Shown here one piece after another: positions 22,901-36,900 of a DNA stretch of 64,000 nt. A model generated the notes under the pieces. It was not told the DNA's origin. It searched no databases and was given only the letters and a program-made list of their open reading frames with translations. Every line of letters begins with the position of its first letter. The stretch's first letter is position 1. The stretch is from positions 356,084,010 through 356,148,009 of the forward strand of contig CM042694.1 in the NCBI GenBank assembly GCA_023614405.1. The letters are read 5' to 3'. The position numbers and the translations under genes were made by a program. Source of the DNA: Avena insularis. Lineage: Eukaryota > Streptophyta > Magnoliopsida > Poales > Poaceae.

Positions 22901-25900
22901 CATGTGTGTTCTTTTAACAATCCACATATGGATCCACCAGTGTCATTGCATGTGTGTTCTTTTTACTAACAACAATTGGAGTCATTGCATGTGTCTTCTT
23001 TTCACATACCACATATGGATCCACCGGTGTCATTGCACGTGTGCTCTTATCACAATCCACCTATGGATCCACCAGTGTCATTGCATGTGTGTTCTTTTTA
23101 GTAACAACAACCAGAGTCATTGCATCTGTGTTCTCTTTAGAGACCACACATGGATCCACCAGTGTCATTGCATGTGTGTTGTTTTTACCAACAACAACCA
23201 GAGTCATTGAAATGTGTGTTGTCTTCAGAGACCACACATGGATCCACCAGTGTCATTGCATGTGTGTTCTTGTTACTAAGTGCAACCAGAGTCCTTGCAT
23301 GTGTGTTCTTTTCACAAACCACAAATGGATTAACCAGAATCATTTCATCTGAGCTTAATTTACAAACAAAAAATAGACTAATTACATGTGTGTTATTTTC
23401 AAATACCACATATGGATCCACCGGTGTCATTGAAATCTGTGTTCTCTTCAAAGACCACACATGGATCCACCAGTGTCATTGCATGTGTGTTCTTTTTACT
23501 AACAACAAATGGAGTCATTGCATGTGTGTTCTTTTCACATACCACATATGGATCCACCAGTGTCATTGCATGTGTGCTCTTTTTACTAACAACAACCAGA
23601 GTCATTGCATGTGCATTCTCTTCAGAGAGCACACATGGATCCACCGGTGTCATTGCATGTGTGTTATTTTTACTAACAACAACCAGAGTCATTGAAATGT
23701 GTGTTCTCTTTAGAGACCACACATGGATCCATCAATGCCATTGCATGTGTGTGATTTTTACTAACAACAACTAGAGTCATTGAAACCACATAAGCATCCA
23801 CCAGTGTCATCGCATGTGTGTTCTGTTCAACCTATGGATCCACCAGTGTCATTGCATGTGTGTTCTTTTTACTAACAACAACTGGAGTCATTTCATGACT
23901 GTTCTTTTGACATACCACATATGGATCCACAAGTGTCATTGCATGTGTGTTCTTGTTACTAAAAACAACCAGAGTCATTGCATGTGTGTTCTAATCACAT
24001 ACCACATATGGCTCCACCAGTGTCATTGCATGTGTGTTCTTTTCACAATCCACCTATGGATCCACTAGTGTCATTGCATATGTGTTTTTTTACTAAGAAC
24101 AACTGGAGTCATTTCATGACTGTTCTTTTCACATATCACATATGGATCCACCAGTGTCATTGAAATGTGTGTTCTCTTTAGAGACCACACATGGATCCAG
24201 CAGTGTCATTGCATGTGTGTTCTTTTTACTAACAACAACTAGAGTCATTGCATGTGTGTTCATTTCACATACCACATATGGATCCACCGGTGTCATTGCA
24301 TGTGTGCTCTTTTTACTAACAACAACTAGAGTCATTGCTTGTGTGTTCTCTTCAGAGAACACACATGGATCCACCAGTGTCATTGCATGTGTGTTCTTTT
24401 TACTAACAACAACCAGAGTCATTGAAATGTATGTTCTCTTCAGAGACCACACATGGATCCACCAGTGTCATTGCATGTGTGTTCCTTTTACTAACAACAA
24501 CCAGAGTCATTGAAATGTGTGTTCTTTTCACATACCACATATGGATCTACCAGTGTCATTGCATGTGTGTTCTTTTTACAATCCACTTATGGATACACCA
24601 GTGTCATTGCATGTGTGTTCTTTTTACTAACAACAACTGGAGTCATTTCATGACTGATCTTTTGGCATACCACATATGGATCCACAAGTGTCATTGCATG
24701 TGTGTTCTTGTTACTAACAACAAACAGAGTCATTGCATGCGTGTTCTTTTCACATACCACATATGGATCCACCAGTGTCATTGCATGTGTGTTCTTTTCA
24801 TAATCCACCTATGGATCCACCAGTGTCATTGCATGTGTGTTCTTTTTACTAACAACAACTAGAGTCATTTCATGACTGTTGTTTTCACATACCACATATG
24901 GATCCACCAGTGTCATTGAAATGTGTGTTCTCTTCAAAGACCACACATGGATCCACCAGTGTCATTGCATGTGTGTTCTTTTTACTAACAACAACTGGAG
25001 TCATTGCATGTGTGTTCTTTTCACATACCACACATGGATCCACCGGTGTCATTGCATGTGTGCTCTTTTTACTAACAACAACTAGAGTCATTGGATGTGT
25101 GTTCTCTTGGAGACCACACATAGATCCTGATGTCATTGCATGTGTGTTCTTTTTACAAAAAACAACTAGAGTCATTGAAATGTGTGTTCTCTTCAGAGAC
25201 CACACATGGATCCACCAGTGTCATTGCATGTGTGTTCTTGTTACTAACAACAACTAGAGTAATTTAATGTGTGATTTTCGCATACCATATATGCATCCAC
25301 AAGTGTCATTGCATGTGTATTCTTTTCACAATCCACCTATGGATCCACCAGCGTCATTGCATGTGTGTTCTTTTTATAACAACAACTGGAGTCAGTTCAT
25401 GACTGTTCTTTTCACATACCACATATGGATCTACCAGTGTCATTGAAATGTGTGTTCTCTTCAGAGACCACACATTGATCCACCAATGTCATTGCATGTG
25501 TGTTCTTTTTACTAACAACAACTGGAGTCACTGCATGAGTGTTCTTTTCACATACCACATATGGATCCACTAGTGTCATTGCATGTGTGCTCTTTTCACA
25601 ATCCAACTATGGATCCACCAGTGTCATTACATGTGTGCTCTTTTCACAATCCACCTATGGATCCACTAGTGTCATTGCATCTGTGGTCTTTTACTAACAA
25701 TAACCAGAGTCATTGCATGTGTGTTCTCTTCAGAGACCACACATGCATCCCCCCGAGTCCTTGAATGTGTGTTCTTTTTACTAACAACACCTAGAGTATG
25801 TGTGTTCTTTTTACTAACAACAACCAGAGTCATTGAAATGTGTGTTCTCTTCAGAGACCACACATGGATCCACCAGTGTCATTGCATGTGTGTTCTTGGT

Positions 25901-27235
25901 ACTAACAACAACTGGAGTCATTGCATGTGTGTTCTTTTCGCATACCACATATAGATCCACTAGTGTCATTGCATGTGTGTTCTTTTCGCAATCCACCTAT
26001 GGATCCACCAGTGTTAATGCATGTGTGTTCTTGTTACTGACAACAACCACAGTCATTGCAGGTGTGTTGTTTTCACATACCACATATGGATCCACCAGTG
26101 TCATTGCATGTGTGTTCTTTTCACAATCCACCTATGGATCCACCAGTGTTATTGCATGTGTGTTCGTTTTACGAACAACAAATGGAGTCATTTCATGACT
26201 GTTCTTTTCACATACCACATATGGATCCACCAGTGTTATTGCATGTGTGCTCTTTTCATAATCCACCTATGGATCCAGCAGTGTCATTGCATGTGTGTTC
26301 TTTTTACTAACAACAACCGGAGTCATTGAAATGTGTGTTGTTTTCACATACCACATATGGATCCACCAGTGTCATTGCATGTGTGTTCTTTTCACAATCC
26401 ACCTATGGATCCACCAGTGTCATTGCATGTGTGCTCTTTTTACTAAGAACAACCAGAGTCATTGCATGTGTATTCTCTTCAGAGACCACACATGGATCCA
26501 CCAGTGTCATTGCATGTGTGTTCTTTTTACTAACAACAACCAGAGTCATTGAAATGTGTGTTCTTTTCACATACCATATGGATCCACCAGTGTCATTGAA
26601 ATGTGTGTTGTTTTCACAATCCACCTATGGATCCACCGGTCTCATTGCATTTGTGCTCTTTTTACTAACAACTAACATAGTCGTTGCATGTGTGTTCTGT
26701 TTAGAGACCACACATGGATCCACCAGTGTCATTGCATGTGTGTTCTTTTTATTAACAACAACCAGAGTCATTGAAATGTGTGTTCTCTTCAGAGACCATG
26801 CATGGATCCACCAGTGTCATTGCATGTGTGTTCTTTTTACTAAGTACAACCAGAGTCATTGCATGTGTGTTATTTTCACATACCACATATGGATCCACCA
26901 GTGTCATTGCATGTGTGTTCTTTTTACTAACAACAACCAGAGTCATTGCATGTGTGTTCTTTTCACATACCACATATGGATCCACCAGTGTCATTGAAAT
27001 GTGTGTTCTCTCTAGAGACCACACATGGATCCACCGTGTTAATGCATGTGTGTTCTTGTTACTAACAACAACCACAGTCATTGCATGTGTGATCTTTTAA
27101 CATACCACATATGGATCTACCAGTGTCATTGCATGTGTGTTCTTTTTACAATCCACTTATGGATCCACCAGTGTCATTGCATATGTGTTCTTTTTACTAA
27201 CAACAACTAGAGTCATTTCATGACTGTTCTTTTGA
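19930..27235 (+). repeat. 7.3-kb higher-order block, copy 1
   Basis: Near-identical to 30991-38290. Matched private variants keep a constant offset: 11061 near 19981/31042, 11055 from about 20346/31401 to 24887/35942, and 11058 from about 25412/36470 onward. The few offset steps coincide with 3-6 base indels. Shared landmarks include GAAAAGTGTTTCTC, a TGTTCCACACATGG truncation, CTTATCACAATCC and TTCTAATCACATACC. It contains the biased-substitution patch at about 23310-23410. Confidence 0.85.
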
Positions 27236-27830
27236 CATACCACATATGGATCCACAAGTGTCATTGCATGTGTGTTCTTGATACTAACAACAACCAGAGT
27301 CATTGCATGTGTGTTCTTTTCACATACCACATATGAATCCACCAGTGTCATTGCATGTGTGTTCTTTTCACAATCCACCTATGGATCCACTAGTGTCATT
27401 GCATGTGTGTTCTTTTTACTAACAACAACTGGAGTCATTTCATGAATGTTCTTTTCACATACCACATATGGATCCACCAGTTTCATTGAAATGTGTGTTC
27501 TCTTCAAAGACCACACATGGATCCACCAGTGTCATTGCATGTGTGTTCTTTTTACTAACAACAACTAGAGTCATTGCATGTGTGTTCTTTTTACTAACAA
27601 CAACTGGAGTCATTGCATGTGTGTTCTTTTCACATACCACATATGGATCCACCGGTGTCATTGCATGTGTGCTCTTTTTACTAACAACTAGAGTCATTGC
27701 TTGTGTGTTCTCTTCAAAGACCACACATGGATCCACCAGTGTCATTGCATGTGTGTTCTTTTTACTAAAAACAACCAGAGTCATTGAAATGTTTGTTCTC
27801 TTCAGAGACCACACATGGATCCACCAGTGT
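25390..27830 (+). repeat. 2.6-kb tandem unit, copy 1
   Basis: Repeats at 28003-30410 with offset 2612 at its left end and 2584-2585 from 25833/28417 to 27455/30040. Shared landmarks include TTGGTACTAACAACAACTGG, TTACTGACAACAACCAC, CATAGTCGTTGC and CTCTCTAGAGACC. Confidence 0.8.
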
Positions 27831-28002
27831 CATTGCATGTGTGTTCTTGTTACTAACAACAACTAGAGTCATTGCATGTGTGTTCTTTTCGCATACCATA
27901 TATGGATCCACCAGTGTCACTGCATGTGTGTTCTTTTCACAATCCACCTATGGATCCACCAGCATCATTGCATGTGTGTTCTTTTTACTAACAACAAGTA
28001 GA

Positions 28003-30410
28003 GTCAGTTCATGACTGTTCTTTTCACATACCACATATGGATCTACAAGTGTCATTGAAATGTGTGTTCTCTTCAGTGACCACACATGGATCCACCAATG
28101 TCATTGCACGTGTGTTCTTTTTACTAACAACAACTGGAGTCACTGCATGAGTGTTCCTTTCACATACCACATATGGATCCACTAGTGTCATTGTAAGTGT
28201 GCTCTTTTCACAATCCACCTATGGATCCACCAGTGTTATTGCATCTGTGCTCTTTTCACAATCCACCTATGGATCCACTAGTGTCATTGCATGTGTGCTC
28301 TTTTTACTAACAACAACCAGAGTCATTGCATGTGTGTTTGCATGTGTGTTCTTTTTACTAACAACACCTAGAGTCATGGAAATGTGTGTTCTTTTTACTA
28401 ACAACAACCAGAGTCATTGAAATGTGTGTTCTCTTCAGAGACCACACATGGATCCACCAGTGTCATTGCATGTGTGTTCTTGGTACTAACAACAACTGGA
28501 GTCATTGCATGTGTGTTATTTTCGCATAACACATATAGATCCACTAGTGTCATTGCATGTGTGTTCTTTTCACAATCCACCTATGGATCCACCAGTGTTA
28601 ATGCATGTGTGTTCTTGTTACTGACAACAACCACAGTCATTGCAGGTGTGTTGTTTTCACATACCACATATGGATCCACCAGTGTCATTGCATGTGTGTT
28701 CTTTTCACAATCCACCTATGGATCCACCAGTGTTATTGCATGTGTGTTCTTTTTACGAACAACAAATGGAGTCATTTCATGACTGTTCTTTTCACATACC
28801 ACATATGGATCCACCAGTGTCATTGCATGTGTGCTCTTTTCACAATCCACCTATGGATCCAGCAGTGTCATTGCATGTGTGTTCTTTTTACTAACAACAA
28901 CCGGAGTCATTGAAATGTGTGTTGTTTTCACATACCACATATGGATCCACCAGTGTCATTGCATGTGTGTTCTTTTCACAATCCACCTATGGATCCACCA
29001 GTGTCATTGCATGTGTGCTCTTTTTACTAAGAACAACCAGAGTCATTGCATGTGTATTCTCTTCAGCGACCACACATGGATCCACCAGTGTCATTGCATG
29101 TGTGTTCTTTTTACTAACTACAACCAGAGTCATTGAAATGTGTGTTCTTTTCACATACCATATGGATCCACCAGTGTCATTGAAATGTGTGTTGTTTTCA
29201 CAATCCACCTATGGATCCACCGGTGTCATTGCATTTGTGCTCTTTTTACTAACAACTAACATAGTCGTTGCATGTGTGTTCTGTTCAGAGACCACACATG
29301 GATCCACCAGTGTCATTGCATGTGTGTTCTTTTTATTAACAACAACCAGAGTCATTGAAATGTGTGTTCTCTTCAGAGACCATGCATGGATCCACCAGTG
29401 TCATTGCAAGTGTGTTCTTTTTACTAAGTACAACCAGAGTCATTGCATGTGTGTTATTTTCACATACCACATATGGATCCACCAGTGTCATTGCATGTGT
29501 GTTCTTTTTACTAACAACAACCAGAGTCATTGCATGTGTGTTCTTTTCACATACCACATATGGATCCACCAGTGTCATTGAAATGTGTGTTCTCTCTAGA
29601 GACCACACATGGATCCACCAGTGTTAATGCATGTGTGTTCTTGTTACTAACAACAACCACAGTCATTGCATGTGTGATCTTTTCACATACCACATATGGA
29701 TCTACCAGTGTCATTGCATGTGTGTTCTTTTTACAATCCACTTATGGATCCACCAGTGTCATTGCATATGTGTTCTTTTTACTAACAACAACTAGAGTCA
29801 TTTCATGACTGTTCTTTTGACATACCACATATGGATCCACAAGTGTCATTGCATGTGTGTTCTTGATACTAACAACAACCAGAGTCATTGCATGTGTGTT
29901 CTTTTCACATACCACATATGAATCCACCAGTGTCATTGCATGTGTGTTCTTTTAACAATCCACCTATGGATCCACTAGTGTCATTGCATGTGTGTTCTTT
30001 TTACTAACAACAACTGGAGTCATTTCATGACTGTTCTTTTCACATACCACATATGGATCCACCAGTGTCATTGAATTGTGTGTTCTCTTCAAAGACAACA
30101 CATGGATCAACCAGTGTCATTGCATGTGTGTTCTTTTTACTAACAACTGGAGTCATTGCATGTGTGTTCTTTTTACTAACAACAACTGGAGTCATTGCAT
30201 TTGTGTTCTTTTCACATACCACATATGGATCCACCGGTGTCATTGCATGTGTGCTCTTTTTACTAACAATTAGAGTCATTGCTTGTGTGTTCTCTTCAGA
30301 GACCACACATGGATCCACCAGTATCATTGCATGTTTGTTCTTTTTACTAAAAACAACCAGAGTCATTGAAATGTGTTCTCTTGGAGACCACACATGGATC
30401 CACCAGTGTC
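28003..30410 (+). repeat. 2.6-kb tandem unit, copy 2
   Basis: Second copy of 25390-27830. It lacks a stretch near 28330, where the CAGAGACC tail is missing and TGTGTTTGCATGTG joins two heads. Elsewhere differences are mostly single bases. Confidence 0.8.
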
Positions 30411-30990
30411 ATTGCATGTGTGTTCTTTTTACTAAGTACAACCAGAGTCATTGCATGTGTGTTATTTTCACATACCACATATGGATCCACCAGTGTCATT
30501 GCATGTGTGTTCTTTTTACTAACAACAACCAGAGTCATTGCATGTGTGTTCTTTTCACATACCACATATGGATCCACCAGTGTCATTGAAATGTGTGTTC
30601 TCTCTAGAGACCACACATGGATCCACCAGTGTTAATGCATGTGTGTTCTTCTTACTAACAACAACCACAGTCATTGCATGTGTGATCTTTTCACATACCA
30701 CATATGGATCTACCAGTGTCATTGCATGTGTGTTCTTTTTACAATCCACTTATTGATCCACCAGTGTCATTGCATATGTGTTCTTTTTACTAACAACAAC
30801 TAGAGTCATTTCATGACTGTTCTTTTGACATACCACATATGGATCCACAAGTGTCATTGCATGTGTGTTCTTGTTACTAACAACAGCAGAGTCATTGCAT
30901 GTGTGTTCTTTTCACATACCACATATGAATCCACCAGTGTCATTGCATGTGTGTTCTTTTCACAATCCACCTATGGATCCACTAGTGTCA

Positions 30991-33900
30991 TTGCATGTGT
31001 GTTCTTTTTACTAACAACAACTGGAGTCATTTCATGACTGTTCTTTTTACATACCACATATGGATCCACCAGTGTCATTGAAAAGTGTTTCTCTTCAAAG
31101 ATCACACATGGATCCACCAGTGCCATTGCATGTGTGTTCTTTTTACTAACAACAATCAGAGTCATTGCATGTGTGTTCTTTTCACATACCACCTATGGAT
31201 CCACCGGTGTCATTGCATGTGTGCTCTTTTTACTAACAACAACTAGAGTCATTGCATGTGTGTTCTCTTAAGAGACCACACATGGATCCTGATGTCATTG
31301 CATATGTGCTCTTTTACTAACAACAACTAGAGTCATTGCATGTGTGCTCTTAAGAGACCACACATGGATCCACCATGTCATTGCATGTGTGTTCTTTTTA
31401 CTAACAACAACTAGAGTCATTTAAATGTGTGTTCTCTTCAGAGACCTCACATGGATCCACCAGTGTCATTGCATGTGTGTTCTTGTTACTAACAACAACT
31501 AGAGTCATTGCATGTGTATTCTTTTCGCATACCATATATGGATCCACCCGTGTCATTGCATGTGTGTTCTTTTCACAATCCACCTATGGATCCACCAGCG
31601 TCATTGGATGTGTGTTCTTTTTACTAACAACAACAGGAGTCAGTTCATGACTGTTCTTTTCACATACCACATATGGATCTACTAGTGTCTTGAAATGTGT
31701 GTTCTCTTCAGAGACCACATGGATCCACCAATGTCATTGCATGTGTGTTCTTTTTACTAACAACAACTGGAGTCACTGCATGAGTATTTTTTTCACATAC
31801 CACCTATGGATCCACTAGTGTCATTGCATGTGTGCTCTTTTCACATCCACCTATGGATCCACCAGTGTCATTGCATGTGTGCTCTTTTCACAATCCACCT
31901 ATGGATCCACTAGTGTCATTGCATGTGTGGTCTTTTTACTAACAACAACCAGAGTCATTGCATGTGTGTTCTCTTTAGAGACCACACTTGGATCCACCAG
32001 TGTCATTGCATGTGTATTCTTTTTACTAACAACAACCAGAGTCATTGAAATGTGTGTTCTTTTTACTAACAACAACCAGAGTCATTGAAATGTGTGTTCT
32101 CTTTAGAGACCACACATGGATCCACCAGTGTCATTGCATGTGTGTTCTTTTTACTAACAACAACTGGAGTCATTGCATGTGTGTTCTTTTCGCATACCAC
32201 ATATAGATCCACTAGTGTCATTGCATGTGTGTTCTTTTCACAATCCACCTATGTATCCACAAGTGTCATTGCATGTGTGTACTTTTTACTAACAACAACT
32301 GGAGTCATTTCATGCATGTTTTTTTTTCACATACCACATATGGATCCACTAGTGTCATTGAAATGTGTGTTGTCTTCAGAGACCACACATGGATCCACCA
32401 GTGTCATTGCATATGTGTTCTTTTTACTAACAACAACTAGAGACATTGCATGTGTGTTCTTTTCACATACCACATATGGATCCACCATTGTCATTGCATG
32501 TGTGCTCTTTTCACAATCCACCTATGGATCCACCAGTGTCATTGCATGTGTGTTCTTTTTACTAACACAAACTAGTTCCATTTCATGCCTTTTTTTTTCA
32601 CATAACACATATGGATCCACCAGTGTCATTGTAATGTGTGTTCTATTCAAAGACCACACATGGATCCACCAGTGTCATTGCATGTGTTCTCTTCAGAGAC
32701 CACACATGTATCCACCAGTGTCATTGCATGTGTGTTCTTGGTACTAACAACAATTGGAGTCATTGCATGTGTGTTCTTGGTACTAACAACAATTGGAGTC
32801 ATTGCATGTGTGTTCATTTCGCATACCACATATAGATCCACTAGTGTCATTGCATGTGTGTTCTTTTCACAATCCACCTATGTATCCAATAGTGTCATTG
32901 CATGTGTGTTCTTTTTACTAACAACAACTGGAGTCATTTCATGCATGTTTTTTTCACATACCACATATGTATCCACTAGTGTCATTGAAATGTGTGTTGT
33001 CTTCAGAGACCACATATGGATCCACCAGTGTCATTGCATGTGTGTTCTTTTTACTAAAAACAACTAGAGTCATTGCATGTGTGTTCTTTTCACATACCAC
33101 ATATGGATCCACCATTGTCATTGCATGTGTGCTATTTTCACAATCCACCTATGGATCCACCAGTGTCATTGCATGTGTGTTCTTTTTACTAACAACAACT
33201 GGAGTCATTGAAATGTGTGTTGTTTTCACATACCACATATGGATCCTTCAGTGTCATTGCATGTGTGCTCTTTTTACTAACAACAACTAGAGTCATTGCA
33301 TGTGTGTTCTCTTCAGAGACCACACATGGATCCACTAGTGTCATTACATGTGTGTTCTTTTTACTAACAACAACCAGAGTCATTGAAATGTGTGTTATTT
33401 TCACATACCATATGGATCCACTAGTGTCATTGAAATGTGTGTTGTTTTCACAATCCACCTATGGATCCACCAGTGTCATTGCATTTGTGCTCTTTTTACT
33501 AACAACAAACAGAGTCATTGCATGTGCGTTCTCTTCAGAGACCACACATGGATCCACCAGTGTCATTGCATGTGTGTTCTTTTTATTAAAAACAACTAGA
33601 GTCATTGAAATGTGTGTTCTCTTTAGAGACCACGCATGGATCCACCGGTGTCATTGCATGTGTGTTCTTTTTACTAAGTACAACCAGAGTCATTCCATGT
33701 CTGTTCTTTTCACATACCACATATGGATCCACCAGTGTCATTGCATGTGTGTTCTTTTTACTCACAACAACCAGAGTCAATGCATGTGTGTTCATTTCAC
33801 CTACCACATATGGATCCACCAGTGTCATTGAAATGTGTGTTCCACACATGGATCCACCAATGTTAATGCAAGTGTGTTCTTGTTACTAACAACAACCACA

Positions 33901-36900
33901 GTCATTGCAGGTGTGTTCTTTTCACATACCACATATGGATCCACCAGTGTCATTGCATGTGTGTTCTTTTAACAATCCACCTATGGATCCACCAGTGTCA
34001 TTGCATGTGTGTTCTTTTTACTAACAACAATTGGAGTCATTGCATGTGTCTTCTTTTCACATACCACATATGGATCCACCGGTGTCATTGCACGTGTGCT
34101 CTTATCACAATCCACCTATGGATCCACCAGTGTCATTGCATGTGTGTTCTTTTTAGTAACAACAACCAGAGTCATTGCATCTGTGTTCTCTTTAGAGACC
34201 ACACATGGATCCACCAGTGTCATTGCATGTGTGTTGTTTTTACCAACAACAACCAGAGTCATTGAAATGTGTGTTGTCTTCAGAGACCACACATGGATCC
34301 ACCAGTGTCATTGCATGTGTGTTCTTGTTACTAAGTGCAACCAGAGTCCTTGCATGTGTGTTCTTTTCACAATCCACATATGGATTTACCAGTATCATTT
34401 CATCTGTGCTTTTTTTACTAACAACAACAAGAGTCATTTCATGTGTGTTCTTTTCACATACCACATATGGATCCACCGGTGTCATTGAAATCTGTGTTCT
34501 CTTCAAAGACCACACATGGATCCACCAGTGTCATTGCATGTGTGTTCTTTTTACTAACAACAAATGGAGTCATTGCATGTGTGTTCTTTTCACATACCAC
34601 ATATGGATCCACCAGTGTCATTGCATGTGTGCTCTTTTTACTAACAACAACCAGAGTCATTGCATGTGTGTTCTCTTCAGAGAGCACACATGGATCCACC
34701 AGTGTCATTGCATGTGTGTTCTTTTTACTAACAACAACCAGAGTCATTGAAATGTGTGTTCTCTTCAGAGACCACACATGGATCCATCAATGCCATTGCA
34801 TGTGTGTGATTTTTACTAACAACAACTAGAGTCATTGAAACCACATAAGCATCCACCAGTGTCATCGCATGTGTGTTCTGTTCAACCTATGGATCCACCA
34901 GTGTCATTGCATGTGTGTTCTTTTTACTAACAACAACTGGAGTCATTTCATGACTGTTCTTTTGACATACCACATATGGATCCACAAGTGTCATTGCATG
35001 TGTGTTCTTGTTACTAAAAACAACCAGAGTCATTGCATGTGTGTTCTAATCACATACCACATATGGCTCCACCAGTGTCATTGCATGTGTGTTCTTTTCA
35101 CAATCCACCTATGGATCCACTAGTGTCATTGCATATGTGTTTTTTTACTAAGAACAACTGGAGTCATTTCATGACTGTTCTTTTCACATATCACATATGG
35201 ATCCACCAGTGTCATTGAAATGTGTGTTCTCTTTAGAGACCACACATGGATCCAGCAGTGTCATTGCATGTGTGTTCTTTTTACTAACAACAACTAGAGT
35301 CATTGCATGTGTGTTCATTTCACATACCACATATGGATCCACCGGTGTCATTGCATGTGTGCTCTTTTTACTAACAACAACTAGAGTCATTGCTTGTGTG
35401 TTCTCTTCAGAGACCACACATGGATCCACCAGTGTCATTGCATGTGTGTTCTTTTTACTAACAACAACCAGAGTCATTGAAATGTATGTTCTCTTCAGAG
35501 ACCACACATGGATCCACCAGTGTCATTGCATGTGTGTTCTTTTTACTAACAACAACCAGAGTCATTGAAATGTGTGTTCTTTTCACATACCACATATGGA
35601 TCTACCAGTGTCATTGCATGTGTGTTCTTTTTACAATCCACTTATGGATACACCAGTGTCATTGCATGTGTGTTCTTTTTACTAACAACAACTGGAGTCA
35701 TTTCATGACTGATCTTTTGGCATACCACATATGGATCCACAAGTGTCATTGCATGTGTGTTCTTGTTACTAACAACAAACAGAGTCATTGCATGCGTGTT
35801 CTTTTCACATACCACATATGGATCCACCAGTGTCATTGCATGTGTGTTCTTTTCATAATCCACCTATGGATCCACCAGTGTCATTGCATGTGTGTTCTTT
35901 TTACTAACAACAACTAGAGTCATTTCATGACTGTTGTTTTCACATACCACATATGGATCCACCAGTGTCATTGAAATGTGTGTTCTCTTCAAAGACCACA
36001 CATGGATCCACCAGTGTCATTGCATGTGTGTTCTTTTTACTAACAACAACTGGAGTCATTGCATGTGTGTTCTTTTCACATACCACACATGGATCCACCG
36101 GTGTCATTGCATGTGTGCTCTTTTTACTAACAACAACTAGAGTCATTGGATGTGTGTTCTCTTCAGAGACCACACATAGATCCACCAGTGTCATTGCATG
36201 TGTGTTCTTTTTACAAAAAACAACTAGAGTCATTGAAATGTGTGTTCTCTTCAGAGACCACACATGGATCCACCAGTGTCATTGCATGTGTGTTCTTGTT
36301 ACTAACAACAACTAGAGTAATTTAATGTGTGATTTTCGCATACCATATATGCATCCACAAGTGTCATTGCATGTGTATTCTTTTCACAATCCACCTATGG
36401 ATCCACCAGCGTCATTGCATGTGTGTTCTTTTTATAACAACAACTGGAGTCAGTTCATGACTGTTCTTTTCACATACCACATATGGATCTACCAGTGTCA
36501 TTGAAATGTGTGTTCTCTTCAGAGACCACACATTGATCCACCAATGTCATTGCATGTGTGTTCTTTTTACTAACAACAACTGGAGTCACTGCATGAGTGT
36601 TCTTTTCACATACCACATATGGATCCACTAGTGTCATTGCATGTGTGCTCTTTTCACAATCCAACTATGGATCCACCAGTGTCATTACATGTGTGCTCTT
36701 TTCACAATCCACCTATGGATCCACTAGTGTCATTGCATCTGTGGTCTTTTACTAACAATAACCAGAGTCATTGCATGTGTGTTCTCTTCAGAGACCACAC
36801 ATGCATCCACCAGTGTCATTGCATGTGTGTTCTTTTTACTAACAACACCTAGAGTATGTGTGTTCTTTTTACTAACAACAACCAGAGTCATTGAAATGTG

